From positions 1-64,000 of the forward strand of contig NZ_WSJB01000019.1 in NCBI RefSeq assembly GCF_009763255.1: a stretch of 64,000 nucleotides of DNA, in the 5' to 3' direction. The translations under genes were made by a program, and so were the position numbers. The notes under the pieces were generated by a model. It was not told the origin of the DNA. It saw nothing but the letters and a program-made list of their open reading frames with translations, and did not search any database. This document shows positions 35,415 through 44,115 of this stretch, one piece after another. This stretch comes from Bordetella sp. 02P26C-1. GTDB lineage: Bacteria; Pseudomonadota; Gammaproteobacteria; Burkholderiales; Burkholderiaceae_B. Each line of letters begins with the position of its first letter. Positions within the stretch are counted from its first letter, which is position 1.

Positions 35415-36377
35415 TCACTGCGCATTCGGCCCCAGTTGTTCGACGATTTTTTTCCACTTTTCGTATTCGGCGTGGGTGAACTTGTCGAAATCATCGGGCG
35501 TGCCGCCCACGGCGATCGCGCCTTCGCTTAGCATCGCCTCCTTGAGTGACGGTAGGGCATCATTGACGCCTTTATTGATCGTCGTCACAACTTCCTGGGG
35601 CGTATTTTTGGGGGCGAAGAAACCGAACCACGATCCGGCATCGAAATCGGGAAACCCTTTCTCGGCCACAGTCGGCAGATCGGGTAGCGAGGCCAGCCGC
35701 TGTTTGGTGCTAAGTGCCAGCGGTCGCAATTTGCCCGCACGAATTTGGCCCATGACCGAAGGAACCGTGGCGAACATGAAGTCCAGGCGTCCCGCGATCA
35801 GATCATTGATCGCATCGGCTCCCTTATAGGGGACGTGCGTGGCGTCTTTCGCGCCGAGCTGTTGCATCAGCAGGTGGCTCGCCAGGTGTGACGAGGTGCC
35901 TACGCCGGTGGACCCATAATTCAACGATTTTTTCGTTTTCGCGTATTCCAGAAATTCGTCGAACGTCTTGACCGGCAGTTCTGGCGGCACGACCAGGACA
36001 TTGGGTACCGTGGCGATCTGGACGATCGGGACCAGGTCAGTCAGCGGATCGTAGCTCAGCTTCGTGAGCGAGGGGTTCACGGCAATGGGCCCGACCGAGT
36101 CGACGATCAGCGTATAGCCGTCGGGATCAGATCGCACCACATATTCGGTGCCGATATTGCCGCCCGCACCCGGCCGGTTTTCGACGATGAAAGACTGCTG
36201 GAGCGCCTGGCTGAGATGTTCGCTCGTGCTGCGCGTCAACTTATCGGTTGTGCCTCCCGCGGTGAAGGCCACGACCACCTTGACCGGACGTTCCGGGTAG
36301 GCGGCACGGGCCGGGGATGCTGCGACGATCCCGAATAGGGCCGCGGCGGCCAAGGCAGTGCCTATGGTCTTCTTCAT
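35415..36377 (-). CDS. Bug/TctC-family periplasmic substrate-binding protein
   Basis: 320 residues with a signal peptide ending near ASPARA-AYP (residue 25). Bug hallmarks are YPERPVKVVVAF, GGTTDKLTR, VENRPGAGGNIGTEYV, PDGYTLIV and HVPYKGADAINDL. GAGGAGACAGT precedes the ATG. It follows the class II aldolase gene by 53 bases on the same strand, so the two probably serve one carboxylate pathway. Confidence 0.92.
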   Translation of the reverse strand: MKKTIGTALAAAALFGIVAASPARAAYPERPVKVVVAFTAGGTTDKLTRSTSEHLSQALQQSFIVENRPGAGGNIGTEYVVRSDPDGYTLIVDSVGPIAVNPSLTKLSYDPLTDLVPIVQIATVPNVLVVPPELPVKTFDEFLEYAKTKKSLNYGSTGVGTSSHLASHLLMQQLGAKDATHVPYKGADAINDLIAGRLDFMFATVPSVMGQIRAGKLRPLALSTKQRLASLPDLPTVAEKGFPDFDAGSWFGFFAPKNTPQEVVTTINKGVNDALPSLKEAMLSEGAIAVGGTPDDFDKFTHAEYEKWKKIVEQLGPNAQ

Positions 36378-36430
36378 ACTGTCTCCTCGTGGTTGTCTTG
36401 TAGTGCTCAGCCTTGTCGTGCTGGGATGGC

Positions 36431-37219
36431 TCAGTGCCGATAACTCGGGTCCATGCGATCCAACTTACGCAGCAACGCCGGCCATTCCATGACGCCGTAG
36501 GGACGGCGCGTGCCGGGTTGGTAGTTGTTCCACGTCTCCTGTAACACCTCGGGCGGGACGGCTTGCAGCGGCTGCTGCGTGGCTTGCGCGGCCAACTGGG
36601 CCCGGCACGCAAGCTCGAGCCTATGCATCCAGTTGAACGCCTCGCCAATCGTGCGGCCGACGGTCAGCGCACCGTGATTGCGCAATATCAGCGCCTCGCC
36701 GTCGCCCAGGTCCTCGATCAAGGACGCCTGTTCCTTGGTATCCAGCACCACGCCCTGATAATCGTGATAGCCAATTTTCAGGAAACGCATAGCGGTCTGT
36801 GTCAGCGGCAATAACCCGCAAGCGAGCGACGATACGGCCATCGAAGCCCAGCTATGGGTATGTATCACGCAGTCAACTTCATGACGCGCACGATGAATCG
36901 CACTGTGAATGACATAGCCGGCTTTGTTAATGCCGTAGTTCAGCTCGCCGAAATCCGGTTTGGCCAGAATATTGCCGTCGAGATCGACCTTGATCAGGCT
37001 GGAGGCCGTGATCTCCTCGTACATCATGCCGTACGCATTGATGAGAAAGGCCCCGTCTTCACCAGGCACGCGTGCCGAGATATGGTTGGCCATCATATCG
37101 GCCATGCCATAGTGTTCGACCAACCGGTAACAGGCCGCCAGATCGACGCGCGCCTGCCATTCTTCGGGGGAACATTTCTCTCGCATGGAGGGGATTTGCA
37201 ATACACCAGGTCCAGGCAT
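36431..37219 (-). CDS. class II aldolase/adducin family protein
   Basis: 262 residues of the class II aldolase fold. DLAACYRLVEHYGMADMMANHISAR lies at the N-terminus. The zinc ligands are the H-x-H pair in VIHTHSWASMAVS and the later His in LILRNHGALTVG, and a GYHDYQGVV segment lies between them. It could be an aldolase, epimerase or decarboxylase acting on a small hydroxy-acid. It is followed by a Bug receptor on the same strand. The start at 37219 gives an N-terminus of usual length; an ATG at 37186 is an alternative. Confidence 0.87.
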   Translation of the reverse strand: MPGPGVLQIPSMREKCSPEEWQARVDLAACYRLVEHYGMADMMANHISARVPGEDGAFLINAYGMMYEEITASSLIKVDLDGNILAKPDFGELNYGINKAGYVIHSAIHRARHEVDCVIHTHSWASMAVSSLACGLLPLTQTAMRFLKIGYHDYQGVVLDTKEQASLIEDLGDGEALILRNHGALTVGRTIGEAFNWMHRLELACRAQLAAQATQQPLQAVPPEVLQETWNNYQPGTRRPYGVMEWPALLRKLDRMDPSYRH

Positions 37220-37388
37220 CGTTTTGTCTCGTGGGATTTATCAGAATTGGAATTGGCGCTGCTTTCGTTCAGCGTCGCTGAATCTAGGGTAAGAGGAGTT
37301 GGCAACCGCAGGTAGAGCGCGGAAGTGAAGGCCGCTTCACATATCGTGAAGGGTAGGGATGGTGCGTCGTGCCGGGGTCTTGAAGTCC

Positions 37389-37425
37389 GCTGCCCCCCAA
37401 TACCGCATGGATGTTGGGGGGCAGC
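37389..37425. terminator. 12-bp hairpin between RraA-like and aldolase genes
   Basis: GCTGCCCCCCAA and TTGGGGGGCAGC pair exactly around a 13-base loop, 48 bases past the RraA-like stop. On the plus strand TTGTGTTATT follows. It probably separates the RraA/Bug operon from the aldolase/Bug operon. Confidence 0.7.
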
Positions 37426-37472
37426 TTGTGTTATTACGCGCTCACGCTGTCGCGAAAAGCAGGTTCCCTATT

Positions 37473-38153
37473 TCAGGGACGCGTTCCCGTATATCCCGGG
37501 CTTTGCAAGTCGTGATAATGGAACTGGGCCCGCGCCTTGTCCATGCGCATGCCGCTGCGGATGGCTTCGCGCAACTGGTTTTCCTGCAAGGTGATCTGCT
37601 CGGCGGCGCTCAGAATCGCATCTTCCTGCGCCTGCGGCAGCACCACGACGCCGTCAGGGTCGCCCACGACGATGTCCCCCGGATTCACGGTCACGCCGCC
37701 GATGTTGACGGCGACTTGCAGTGCCTTGAGCTGAATACGGCCTTTGCCGGTGCGCATCCAGGTGTTGCGGCTGTAGATCGGATAGCCCAGAGAGCGGCAG
37801 AGCGCGACATCGCGGTTGTTCCCGTCAATCACCGTTCCCGCCATGCCGCGCCGGTGGGCCGCTTCCGTCAGGATGTTGCCCCACGTGCCCACATCGTCTT
37901 TACCCTGATTGTCGATGACGATCACGCTGCCCGGCGGCACGTCGTCGATGAATTCCCCCACGGTTCCTGGTTGATCCTGTACCGCCTCGTACAACACCGT
38001 ATATGCGCGACCCGCCATACGGAAATTCGGATCGCAGGGACGGATCTTGTGGCATTGACCGACGATCGAGAGACGGTCCAATGCGTCGCTGAGCGCGGCG
38101 CAATCGAGTTTGGATGCTCGCAAAACGTTTGCATCAGTGGCGTGCTGCGTCAT
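37473..38153 (-). CDS. RraA-family protein (HMG/CHA-type aldolase-like)
   Basis: 226 residues from the ATG at 38153 with GAGG upstream; the longer frame to 38249 overlaps the Bug gene and is rejected. The RraA fold is seen in KLDCAALSDALDRLS, AGRAYTV, DVPPGSVIVIDN, GTWGNILTEAAHRRGMAGTVIDGNNRD and the C-terminal VNPGDIVVGDPDGVVVLP. The D-x-x-R-D pattern of 4-hydroxy-4-methyl-2-oxoglutarate aldolases appears here as DGNNRD. It would cleave a hydroxy-oxo acid to pyruvate or oxaloacetate. It follows the Bug gene by 25 bases. Confidence 0.87.
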   Translation of the reverse strand: MTQHATDANVLRASKLDCAALSDALDRLSIVGQCHKIRPCDPNFRMAGRAYTVLYEAVQDQPGTVGEFIDDVPPGSVIVIDNQGKDDVGTWGNILTEAAHRRGMAGTVIDGNNRDVALCRSLGYPIYSRNTWMRTGKGRIQLKALQVAVNIGGVTVNPGDIVVGDPDGVVVLPQAQEDAILSAAEQITLQENQLREAIRSGMRMDKARAQFHYHDLQSPGYTGTRP

Positions 38154-38178
38154 AACTACCTCGTACGATGAGAAAGGT

Positions 38179-39138
38179 TTATTCAATAGAGATGCCGGCT
38201 TCGCGGATGACCGGTTGCCAATACGCGATATCTTTGCGGACCTGTTCATCCAGCTGTGTGGGGGTCATATAACGGACCTGCACGCCGACTCCATCCAAAG
38301 ACTGCTGCACCCGTTCGGTCGCCAGCGTCTTTTTCACCGCTTCGGTCAGCTTGGCGACGACATCGTCCGGCGTATCGGCGGGTGCAAACAGCGCGACCCA
38401 GGCGTCGAGGACAAAGTCGGGAAAACCGGCCTGCGCCGTCGTCGGGACATCGGGCAGGAAGGGCAGGCGTTTTTCGCTGGCGACCGCCAGCGGGCGCAGT
38501 TGACCGCTACGGATGAAGCCGACCACCGAGGGCGGCGTGGCCACGGTGATTTCCACATTGCCCGCGATCACGTCCTGCACCGCCGGACCCGCTCCCTTGT
38601 AGGGCACATGGACGATGTCCACGCCCGTGCGCTGCTTGAAGAGCTCCACCCCGATATGGGGCACCGAGCCATTACCCGATGTGGCGTGATTCAGCGTTTT
38701 CGGGTTTTTCTTCGCATAGTCCACTACGTCCTGCAGGGTCTGGAAAGGCTGCTTGGGGTTGACCGTCACGATGTGCGGCGAGACCACCAGCATCGCGACC
38801 GGCTTGAAATCCTTGATCGGATCCCAGTCCAGTTTGGGATACATCACCGGGTTTCCCACATGGAACATGGAATAGCCCGCCAGCAGGCTATAGCCGTCCG
38901 GTTTAGACCGCGCAACATGGGTGGCGGCGATGTTTCCACTGGCGCCGGGCCGGTTTTCCACAATGACGGTCTGGCCGAGATTCTCCGCCAGGGTCGGCGC
39001 GATGATGCGCGAGACCTGATCAAGGATACCGGCGGGGGCCACGGGCACCGTGATTTTGACGGGACGCTGGGGGAATTCGGTGGCGAACGCCGGGGAGATG
39101 GCGCTTGCCAGCAACAGGCCGGCCAAGAAGGGTTTCAT
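38179..39138 (-). CDS. Bug/TctC-family periplasmic substrate-binding protein
   Basis: 319 residues with a signal peptide ending near AISPAFA-TEFP (residue 19). Typical motifs are FPQRPVKITVPVAPAG, VENRPGASGNIAATHVA, PDGYSLLAG and VHVPYKGAGPAVQDV. GAGGAGCAGACA precedes the ATG. It is the first gene of an operon with the RraA-like aldolase and is divergent from the GntR gene. It probably captures the acid that the aldolase pathway consumes. Confidence 0.92.
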   Translation of the reverse strand: MKPFLAGLLLASAISPAFATEFPQRPVKITVPVAPAGILDQVSRIIAPTLAENLGQTVIVENRPGASGNIAATHVARSKPDGYSLLAGYSMFHVGNPVMYPKLDWDPIKDFKPVAMLVVSPHIVTVNPKQPFQTLQDVVDYAKKNPKTLNHATSGNGSVPHIGVELFKQRTGVDIVHVPYKGAGPAVQDVIAGNVEITVATPPSVVGFIRSGQLRPLAVASEKRLPFLPDVPTTAQAGFPDFVLDAWVALFAPADTPDDVVAKLTEAVKKTLATERVQQSLDGVGVQVRYMTPTQLDEQVRKDIAYWQPVIREAGISIE

Positions 39139-39182
39139 TGTCTGCTCCTCAGTTATTGGTGTTGTAATATCCTAAGAGGCTT

Positions 39183-39194
39183 CTGTAATTACAG
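39183..39194. promoter_or_regulatory. palindrome CTGTAATTACAG, likely GntR operator
   Basis: A perfect 12-bp palindrome between the divergent Bug and gntR genes. A related half-site TGTAATAT lies at 39163-39170. The T-G-T-n-n-n-n-A-C-A layout fits FCD-type GntR operators. Confidence 0.6.
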
Positions 39195-39216
39195 CGCTAT
39201 CCCGAAAAATATTTTT

Positions 39217-39867
39217 ATGACGAGTCCGCATAGCACCCCAGAGCGCATCCGCCTGAAACTTCAATCAGAGATCGAAAGCGGCACCTTGCGCGCCGGCGAG
39301 GTCATTGATGAAAAAGCCATGGCCGCAAAATACGGGGTGTCGCGCACCCCCATCCGAGAAGCGCTTTTGATGCTCGCCGCGCAAAAGCTGGTCGTCACGG
39401 TGCCCCGCGCGGGCAGCATGGTGTACAAGCCATCGGCAATAGAGCTGATCGCGCTGCTTGAGTATTTGGGGGAACTGGAGGGCGTCGCCGCGCGCCTGGC
39501 GGCCTTGCGGATGACCGCCGAGCAGCGCAGCCACTTGATGCAGATTCATCAGTCATCCGAGTCGCTGGCTCAATTGGGCGAGCGCCACCGCTATGAGGAG
39601 GCCAACCGGGCCTTGCATGAACATATCTATCACTGCAGCGGCAATCTCGTGATTAACGAGGAAATCGTCCATGCCCAGCGGCGTCTGTCGAATTTCCGCC
39701 GGCACGTTTTCAACCAGCCCGGTCGTCTGCGGGCGTCTTTTGCTGAACATACTGCCTTGGTGAACGCGCTTGTGGCGGGAGATGGCGATATGGCGGCATC
39801 GGCGATGCGCGAACACATCATTGGCAAAGGCAAGGCCTTTGCCGATCTGGTCTTGGTGAATGCCTGA
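39217..39867 (+). CDS. GntR-family regulator, FCD subfamily
   Basis: 216 residues from the ATG at 39217; the open frame extends far upstream through the divergent gene and that part is spurious. The winged helix has GEVIDEKAMAAKYGVSRTPIREALLMLAAQKLV. The FCD domain has EANRALHEHIYHCSGN and a late FAEHTALVNALVAGDGD. It is divergent from the Bug/RraA operon and likely represses it through the palindrome at 39183-39194. Confidence 0.9.
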   Translation: MTSPHSTPERIRLKLQSEIESGTLRAGEVIDEKAMAAKYGVSRTPIREALLMLAAQKLVVTVPRAGSMVYKPSAIELIALLEYLGELEGVAARLAALRMTAEQRSHLMQIHQSSESLAQLGERHRYEEANRALHEHIYHCSGNLVINEEIVHAQRRLSNFRRHVFNQPGRLRASFAEHTALVNALVAGDGDMAASAMREHIIGKGKAFADLVLVNA

Positions 39868-40022
39868 GCTCATACGGTGGCCTGTCGCAGGCTGTCTCTG
39901 ACATCGCTGTTTTAAAGCTAGTGGGAAATTTGTGAGCCCAACCCCTATTGCACGGCCTCGTGAAGCGTTAGGATCATGCGTTTACCCGATTTTCGTCAGA
40001 CCACTCAGCAAGGACACTAGCT

Positions 40023-41039
40023 ATGAAATACCGCCGTCTCGGCCGCAGTAACCTGCGTGTTTCCCCTCTGTGCCTGGGCACCATGATGTTCGGGCAACAG
40101 ACCCCTTTCGAGGAGGCCGAACGCATTGTCGCGTCGGCCCGAGACGCGGGCATCAATTTCATCGATACGGCCGACGTTTATAACGAAGGCAAATCTGAAG
40201 AGGTGGTGGGTAAACTGATCGCCCCGCACCGGCACGACTGGGTGTTGGCCACCAAGATGGGTAATGCCGTCGCCAAGGCCCCCAATCATTCGCATTACTC
40301 GCGCCAGTGGATCGTGCGTAGCGTCGAGACCAGTTTGCAGCGGCTCGGTACGGACTATATCGACATCCTGTATATGCATCGCGATTACCACCAAGAGAAT
40401 CTGGAAGAGGCGGTGCTCGCGCTGGGCGACCTGATACGCGCGGGCAAATTGCGCAGTTTCGGTGTGTCGAATTTCCGTGGCTGGCGTATCGCCGAGATCA
40501 CTCACCTCTGCCGGGATCTGGGCGTGCCGCAACCCGTGGTCTGCCAGCCGTACTACAACATGCTCAATCGCGGTCCTGAAGTCGAAATCCTGCCGGCCTG
40601 CGGTCATTTTGGGTTGGGCGTGGTGCCCTATAGCCCGATCGCGCGCGGTGTGCTCACGGGCAAATACGCACCGGGTCAGGCCCCAGCGCCCGACACGCGC
40701 GCCGGCCGTGGTGACAAGCGCATCATGGATACCGAGTTCCGGGAAGAATCGCTAAAGATCGCCGCCGAGTTGGTGGCCTATAGCCAGGAACGCGGTATCA
40801 AACCGGGCCATTTCGCCACGGCTTGGGTGCTTGCCAACCCGCTGGTGTCCTCGGTGATCGCCGGCCCCCGTACGCTCGCGCAAATGGAGGACTACTACGG
40901 CGCGGTCGATCTGGAGATCACACCCGAGGAGGAAGCCATGGTCGATAACTGGGTCACGCCGGGGCACGCCTCGACGCACGGGTACAACGACCCGAACTAT
41001 CCCTTCTACGGTCGTCCGGTCAAAGTCGCCGGCCGCTGA
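40023..41039 (+). CDS. aldo/keto reductase
   Basis: A 338-residue NADPH-dependent oxidoreductase of the aldo/keto reductase superfamily (YghZ/IolS-like). The catalytic tetrad is visible: Asp and Tyr in NFIDTADVYNEGKSEE, Lys in VLATKMGN, and His in DILYMHRDYH. YSPIARGVLTGKY and the cofactor-binding VIAGPRTLAQMEDYYGAV are also typical. The substrate is unknown. AGGAC precedes the ATG. It stands alone, followed by a hairpin. Confidence 0.92.
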   Translation: MKYRRLGRSNLRVSPLCLGTMMFGQQTPFEEAERIVASARDAGINFIDTADVYNEGKSEEVVGKLIAPHRHDWVLATKMGNAVAKAPNHSHYSRQWIVRSVETSLQRLGTDYIDILYMHRDYHQENLEEAVLALGDLIRAGKLRSFGVSNFRGWRIAEITHLCRDLGVPQPVVCQPYYNMLNRGPEVEILPACGHFGLGVVPYSPIARGVLTGKYAPGQAPAPDTRAGRGDKRIMDTEFREESLKIAAELVAYSQERGIKPGHFATAWVLANPLVSSVIAGPRTLAQMEDYYGAVDLEITPEEEAMVDNWVTPGHASTHGYNDPNYPFYGRPVKVAGR

Positions 41040-41047
41040 TACCCTTT

Positions 41048-41066
41048 GGCCCCGCTTGTCGGGGCC
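41048..41066 (+). terminator. hairpin after the aldo/keto reductase gene
   Basis: GGCCCCG and CGGGGCC pair around CTTGT, eight bases after the stop codon. No T-run follows. Confidence 0.5.
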
Positions 41067-41198
41067 ATGCACTTGCACTACAGCGCCACCCGGGCGCATC
41101 ATGCCCTAAAAGCGCCTCCCGCGCCCCGCGTGGGGCGCTCGGCGGTCATGCCCATCCGACCGCCGTCAGAGCGGCACGCGCGCGCTCGGCTCCCGGGC

Positions 41199-41228
41199 CT
41201 TGAAAACCGCGAACTCGCCGCTACCTAC
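41199..41228 (+). promoter_or_regulatory. possible heat-shock (sigma-32) promoter for the Hsp20-lon pair
   Basis: CTTGAA at 41199-41204 matches the sigma-32 -35 box. The expected CCCCAT-like -10 box is poor (CGCTACCTA), so this is tentative. Confidence 0.25.
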
Positions 41229-41253
41229 GAACTATGGCCAAGAGGGCAAGTTC

Positions 41254-41661
41254 ATGAGATCGCGAGATTTTTCATCCTGGATCTGGGGCGACGCCTTGTC
41301 GCTGTTGGAGCATGCCGAACGATTGCACCGGCACGCGTTACGCGCGGGGGCCAACGACTCCCCGCATTGGGAACCCCCCATCGACATCATTGAAACCGCT
41401 ACCGCGGTGCTGGTGTACGTGGCATTGCCAGGGGTTCCTTCCGATACGCTGGTTGTGGCATTCGACCCCGGTGGTATTACGGTGTCTGGCACCCGCCCGA
41501 TGCCGTGCGCGGCCAACGCCCGCATCCACCGGTTCGAGATCCCCTATGGCCGTTTTCGCCGACGCATCGCACTGCCACTGCATGCGCTGGAACCCGAGTC
41601 TTCCGCACTGGAAGACGGTTGTCTGGTCATTACACTCAATAAAGTCAGGGAGCTGCGATGA
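41254..41661 (+). CDS. small heat shock protein (Hsp20/alpha-crystallin)
   Basis: 135 residues from the ATG at 41254 with AGAGGG upstream. The alpha-crystallin domain spans about 40-135: WEPPIDIIETATAVLVYVALPGV, GGITVSGTRP, RFEIPYGRFRRRIALP and LEDGCLVITLNK, where the last carries a degenerate (I/V)-x-(I/V) type strand. The N-terminal region is short. It acts as an ATP-independent chaperone holding unfolded proteins. Its stop overlaps the lon start (ATGA), so the chaperone and the protease are made together. Confidence 0.87.
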   Translation: MRSRDFSSWIWGDALSLLEHAERLHRHALRAGANDSPHWEPPIDIIETATAVLVYVALPGVPSDTLVVAFDPGGITVSGTRPMPCAANARIHRFEIPYGRFRRRIALPLHALEPESSALEDGCLVITLNKVRELR

Positions 41662-43997
41662 GCGAGGCCCGTATTCTGCCCGATGACGCGCGCATCATTA
41701 TTCCGCTGCGCGACGCGGTGTTGTTTCCCGGCGTGCTGTCGCCGGTCACCGTGCGCAGGGAGTCTTCTATTGCGGCCGCGCAAGAAGCGGTCAAGCAAGA
41801 GCGCGCGGTCGGCTTTCTGCTGCAACGCGATCCCGCTAAAACCGACATCGGTCCCGAGGATTTATGCTGGGTTGGCACCGAGGGCCCCATCGCCCGCTAC
41901 ATCACCGGGCAGGAAGGCGCGCATCATCTACTGGTCCAGGGTCAGGCGCGCTTTCGCGTGCTGGAATTCCTGGAAGGTTGGCCCTATATGGTCGCGCGCG
42001 TGGCGCAGATCGAGCAAACGGACGAGCAAGACAGCGAGGTCGAGGCGCGTTTCCTGCAGCTAAAGGAGCGCGCCATCGAGGCCATCGGGCTGCTCCCCAA
42101 CATGCCCGCCGAACTCGCCGAGGTCGTGCGCGGCATTGAATCGCCGGGCCTGCTGGCCGATATGGTCACGCACATGATCGACCTCAAGCCCCAGCAAAAG
42201 CAGGACATTCTGGAGACCTTTAGCCTGGCACGGCGTCTGGACAAAGTCATAGAACTGCTTGCCGGCCGCGTGGAAGTGCTGCGCCTGTCCAAGGAAATCG
42301 GCGACCGTACCCGCGCACAATTCGACGAGCGCCAGCGCGAAACCGTGCTGCGCGAACAACTGCGCCAGATCCAGAAGGAACTCGGCGAACTCGACGATAG
42401 CGCCGAGGAAATCGCGCGGCTGAAAGAGCGCATCGAGTCTGCCGGTATGTCCGAGGAAGTGCTCAGCCATGCCCGCAAAGAACTCGGCCGCCTGCAACGC
42501 ATGGGCGAATCCAGCGGCGAGTCCGCCATGCTGCGCACGTATCTCGAATGGCTGACCGAGCTGCCCTGGAAACCGACGCCACTGGAACCTATCGATCTGG
42601 CCGAGGCGCGCAAAATCCTGGACGAAGATCATTTCGGCCTGGACAAGATCAAGCGTCGCATCCTTGAATACCTGGCGGTGCGAAAGCTCAATCCGCAAGG
42701 CCGTAGTCCGATCTTATGCTTCTCCGGGCCCCCGGGTGTGGGCAAGACCTCGTTGGGCCAATCCATAGCGCGTGCGACCGGCCGTGCGTTCCAACGCGTG
42801 GCGCTCGGCGGCGTACACGACGAAGCCGAAATTCGCGGGCATCGTCGCACCTACCTGGGTGCCTTGCCGGGCAATGTCATCCAGGCGATGCGTCGCGCGG
42901 GCACGAATAACCCCGTGATCATGCTCGACGAAATCGACAAGCTGGGCGCGGGCGGTTTTCATGGTGACCCAGGCAGCGCATTACTCGAAGTGCTGGACCC
43001 CGAGCAAAATCAAAAATTCCGCGACAACTATCTGGGCGTGGATTTCGATCTGTCGCACGTCATGTTTATCTGCACGGCCAACGTGCTCGATACGATTCCG
43101 GGGCCGCTGCGCGACCGGATGGAGATCATCCAACTACCGGGTTACACCGAAGAGGAAAAAATCCAGATCGCGCGCCGGTATCTGGTGGCGCGCCAACTCG
43201 AATCGAACGGTCTGACCGACCAGCAGGCCGAGGTCACCGACGCCGCGTTGTCCTCCATCGTGGGCGATTACACCCGCGAGGCGGGCGTGCGTCAGCTCGA
43301 ACGCGAGATCGGGGCGGTATTGCGTCATGTCGCGATGCAGGTCGCGGAAGGTCAGGCCGAACACGTCCGCGTCGACAGCGAGGACCTGCCCGCCATTCTC
43401 GGACCGCATCGTTTCGAGAACGAGGTCGCCTTGCGTACCAGCGTTCCGGGCGTGGCAACGGGCCTTGCCTGGACGCCGGTGGGCGGCGACATTCTCTTCA
43501 TCGAAGCCAGCAAGACCCCCGGCTCCGGCCGCCTGATCCTGACGGGGCAATTGGGCGACGTGATGAAGGAAAGCGCGCAGACCGCGCTGACCTTGGCCAA
43601 AATCTGGAGCAGCGATTCGCTGGAAAAAACGGACGTGCACATCCACGTGCCCGCCGGCGCCACGCCCAAGGACGGTCCCAGCGCCGGCGTGGCGATGTTC
43701 CTGGCCGTGGCCTCGTTGCTCTCTGGCCGTCCGGTGCGCTCGGACATTGCCATGACGGGTGAAGTCAGTTTACGCGGCTTGGTGCTACCGATTGGCGGTG
43801 TTAAGGAGAAAACGCTCGCCGCGCTGCGCGCAGGCATCACGACGGTGATGATCCCGCGCCGTAACGAAAAAGACCTGGAAGACGTGCCCGCCGAAGCTCG
43901 TCGCAAGCTGACTTTCCTGCTCCTGGACCGTATCGAGGACGCGGTGGAGTATGCGCTGGAGCCGGAAAATCAGGCTGAACAGGCCGTCGCGGGCTGA
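41658..43997 (+). CDS. lon: ATP-dependent Lon protease
   Basis: 779 residues with the full Lon layout. The N-terminal LAN domain (about 10-205) starts with IIPLRDAVLFPGVLSPVTV. A coiled coil follows (ERQRETVLREQLRQIQKELGE). The AAA+ module has Walker A GPPGVGKTS near residue 356 and Walker B MLDEIDKLG. The protease domain carries Ser675 in PKDGPSAG and Lys718 in GGVKEK. It degrades misfolded and regulatory proteins. It is likely a second Lon, since housekeeping lon normally lies next to clpX, which is not here. It is translationally coupled to the Hsp20 gene. Confidence 0.95.
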   Translation: MSEARILPDDARIIIPLRDAVLFPGVLSPVTVRRESSIAAAQEAVKQERAVGFLLQRDPAKTDIGPEDLCWVGTEGPIARYITGQEGAHHLLVQGQARFRVLEFLEGWPYMVARVAQIEQTDEQDSEVEARFLQLKERAIEAIGLLPNMPAELAEVVRGIESPGLLADMVTHMIDLKPQQKQDILETFSLARRLDKVIELLAGRVEVLRLSKEIGDRTRAQFDERQRETVLREQLRQIQKELGELDDSAEEIARLKERIESAGMSEEVLSHARKELGRLQRMGESSGESAMLRTYLEWLTELPWKPTPLEPIDLAEARKILDEDHFGLDKIKRRILEYLAVRKLNPQGRSPILCFSGPPGVGKTSLGQSIARATGRAFQRVALGGVHDEAEIRGHRRTYLGALPGNVIQAMRRAGTNNPVIMLDEIDKLGAGGFHGDPGSALLEVLDPEQNQKFRDNYLGVDFDLSHVMFICTANVLDTIPGPLRDRMEIIQLPGYTEEEKIQIARRYLVARQLESNGLTDQQAEVTDAALSSIVGDYTREAGVRQLEREIGAVLRHVAMQVAEGQAEHVRVDSEDLPAILGPHRFENEVALRTSVPGVATGLAWTPVGGDILFIEASKTPGSGRLILTGQLGDVMKESAQTALTLAKIWSSDSLEKTDVHIHVPAGATPKDGPSAGVAMFLAVASLLSGRPVRSDIAMTGEVSLRGLVLPIGGVKEKTLAALRAGITTVMIPRRNEKDLEDVPAEARRKLTFLLLDRIEDAVEYALEPENQAEQAVAG

Positions 43998-44115
43998 TAT
44001 TTGGAACCTAGGACGCGTCCTAGTTACCAAGCGTACGGTAAGGGATGATTCCTGCTCCGGGTTTGAGCATCGCCGTCGGCGTTCCTGGAGCAGAGGCCAC
44101 TCTGGGAGACGAACC

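Noticed and set aside
38110-39216. Upstream extension of the GntR gene as a fused protein
   Set aside because: The extension runs through the divergent Bug gene and the intergenic region. The GntR domain starts normally at the ATG at 39217.
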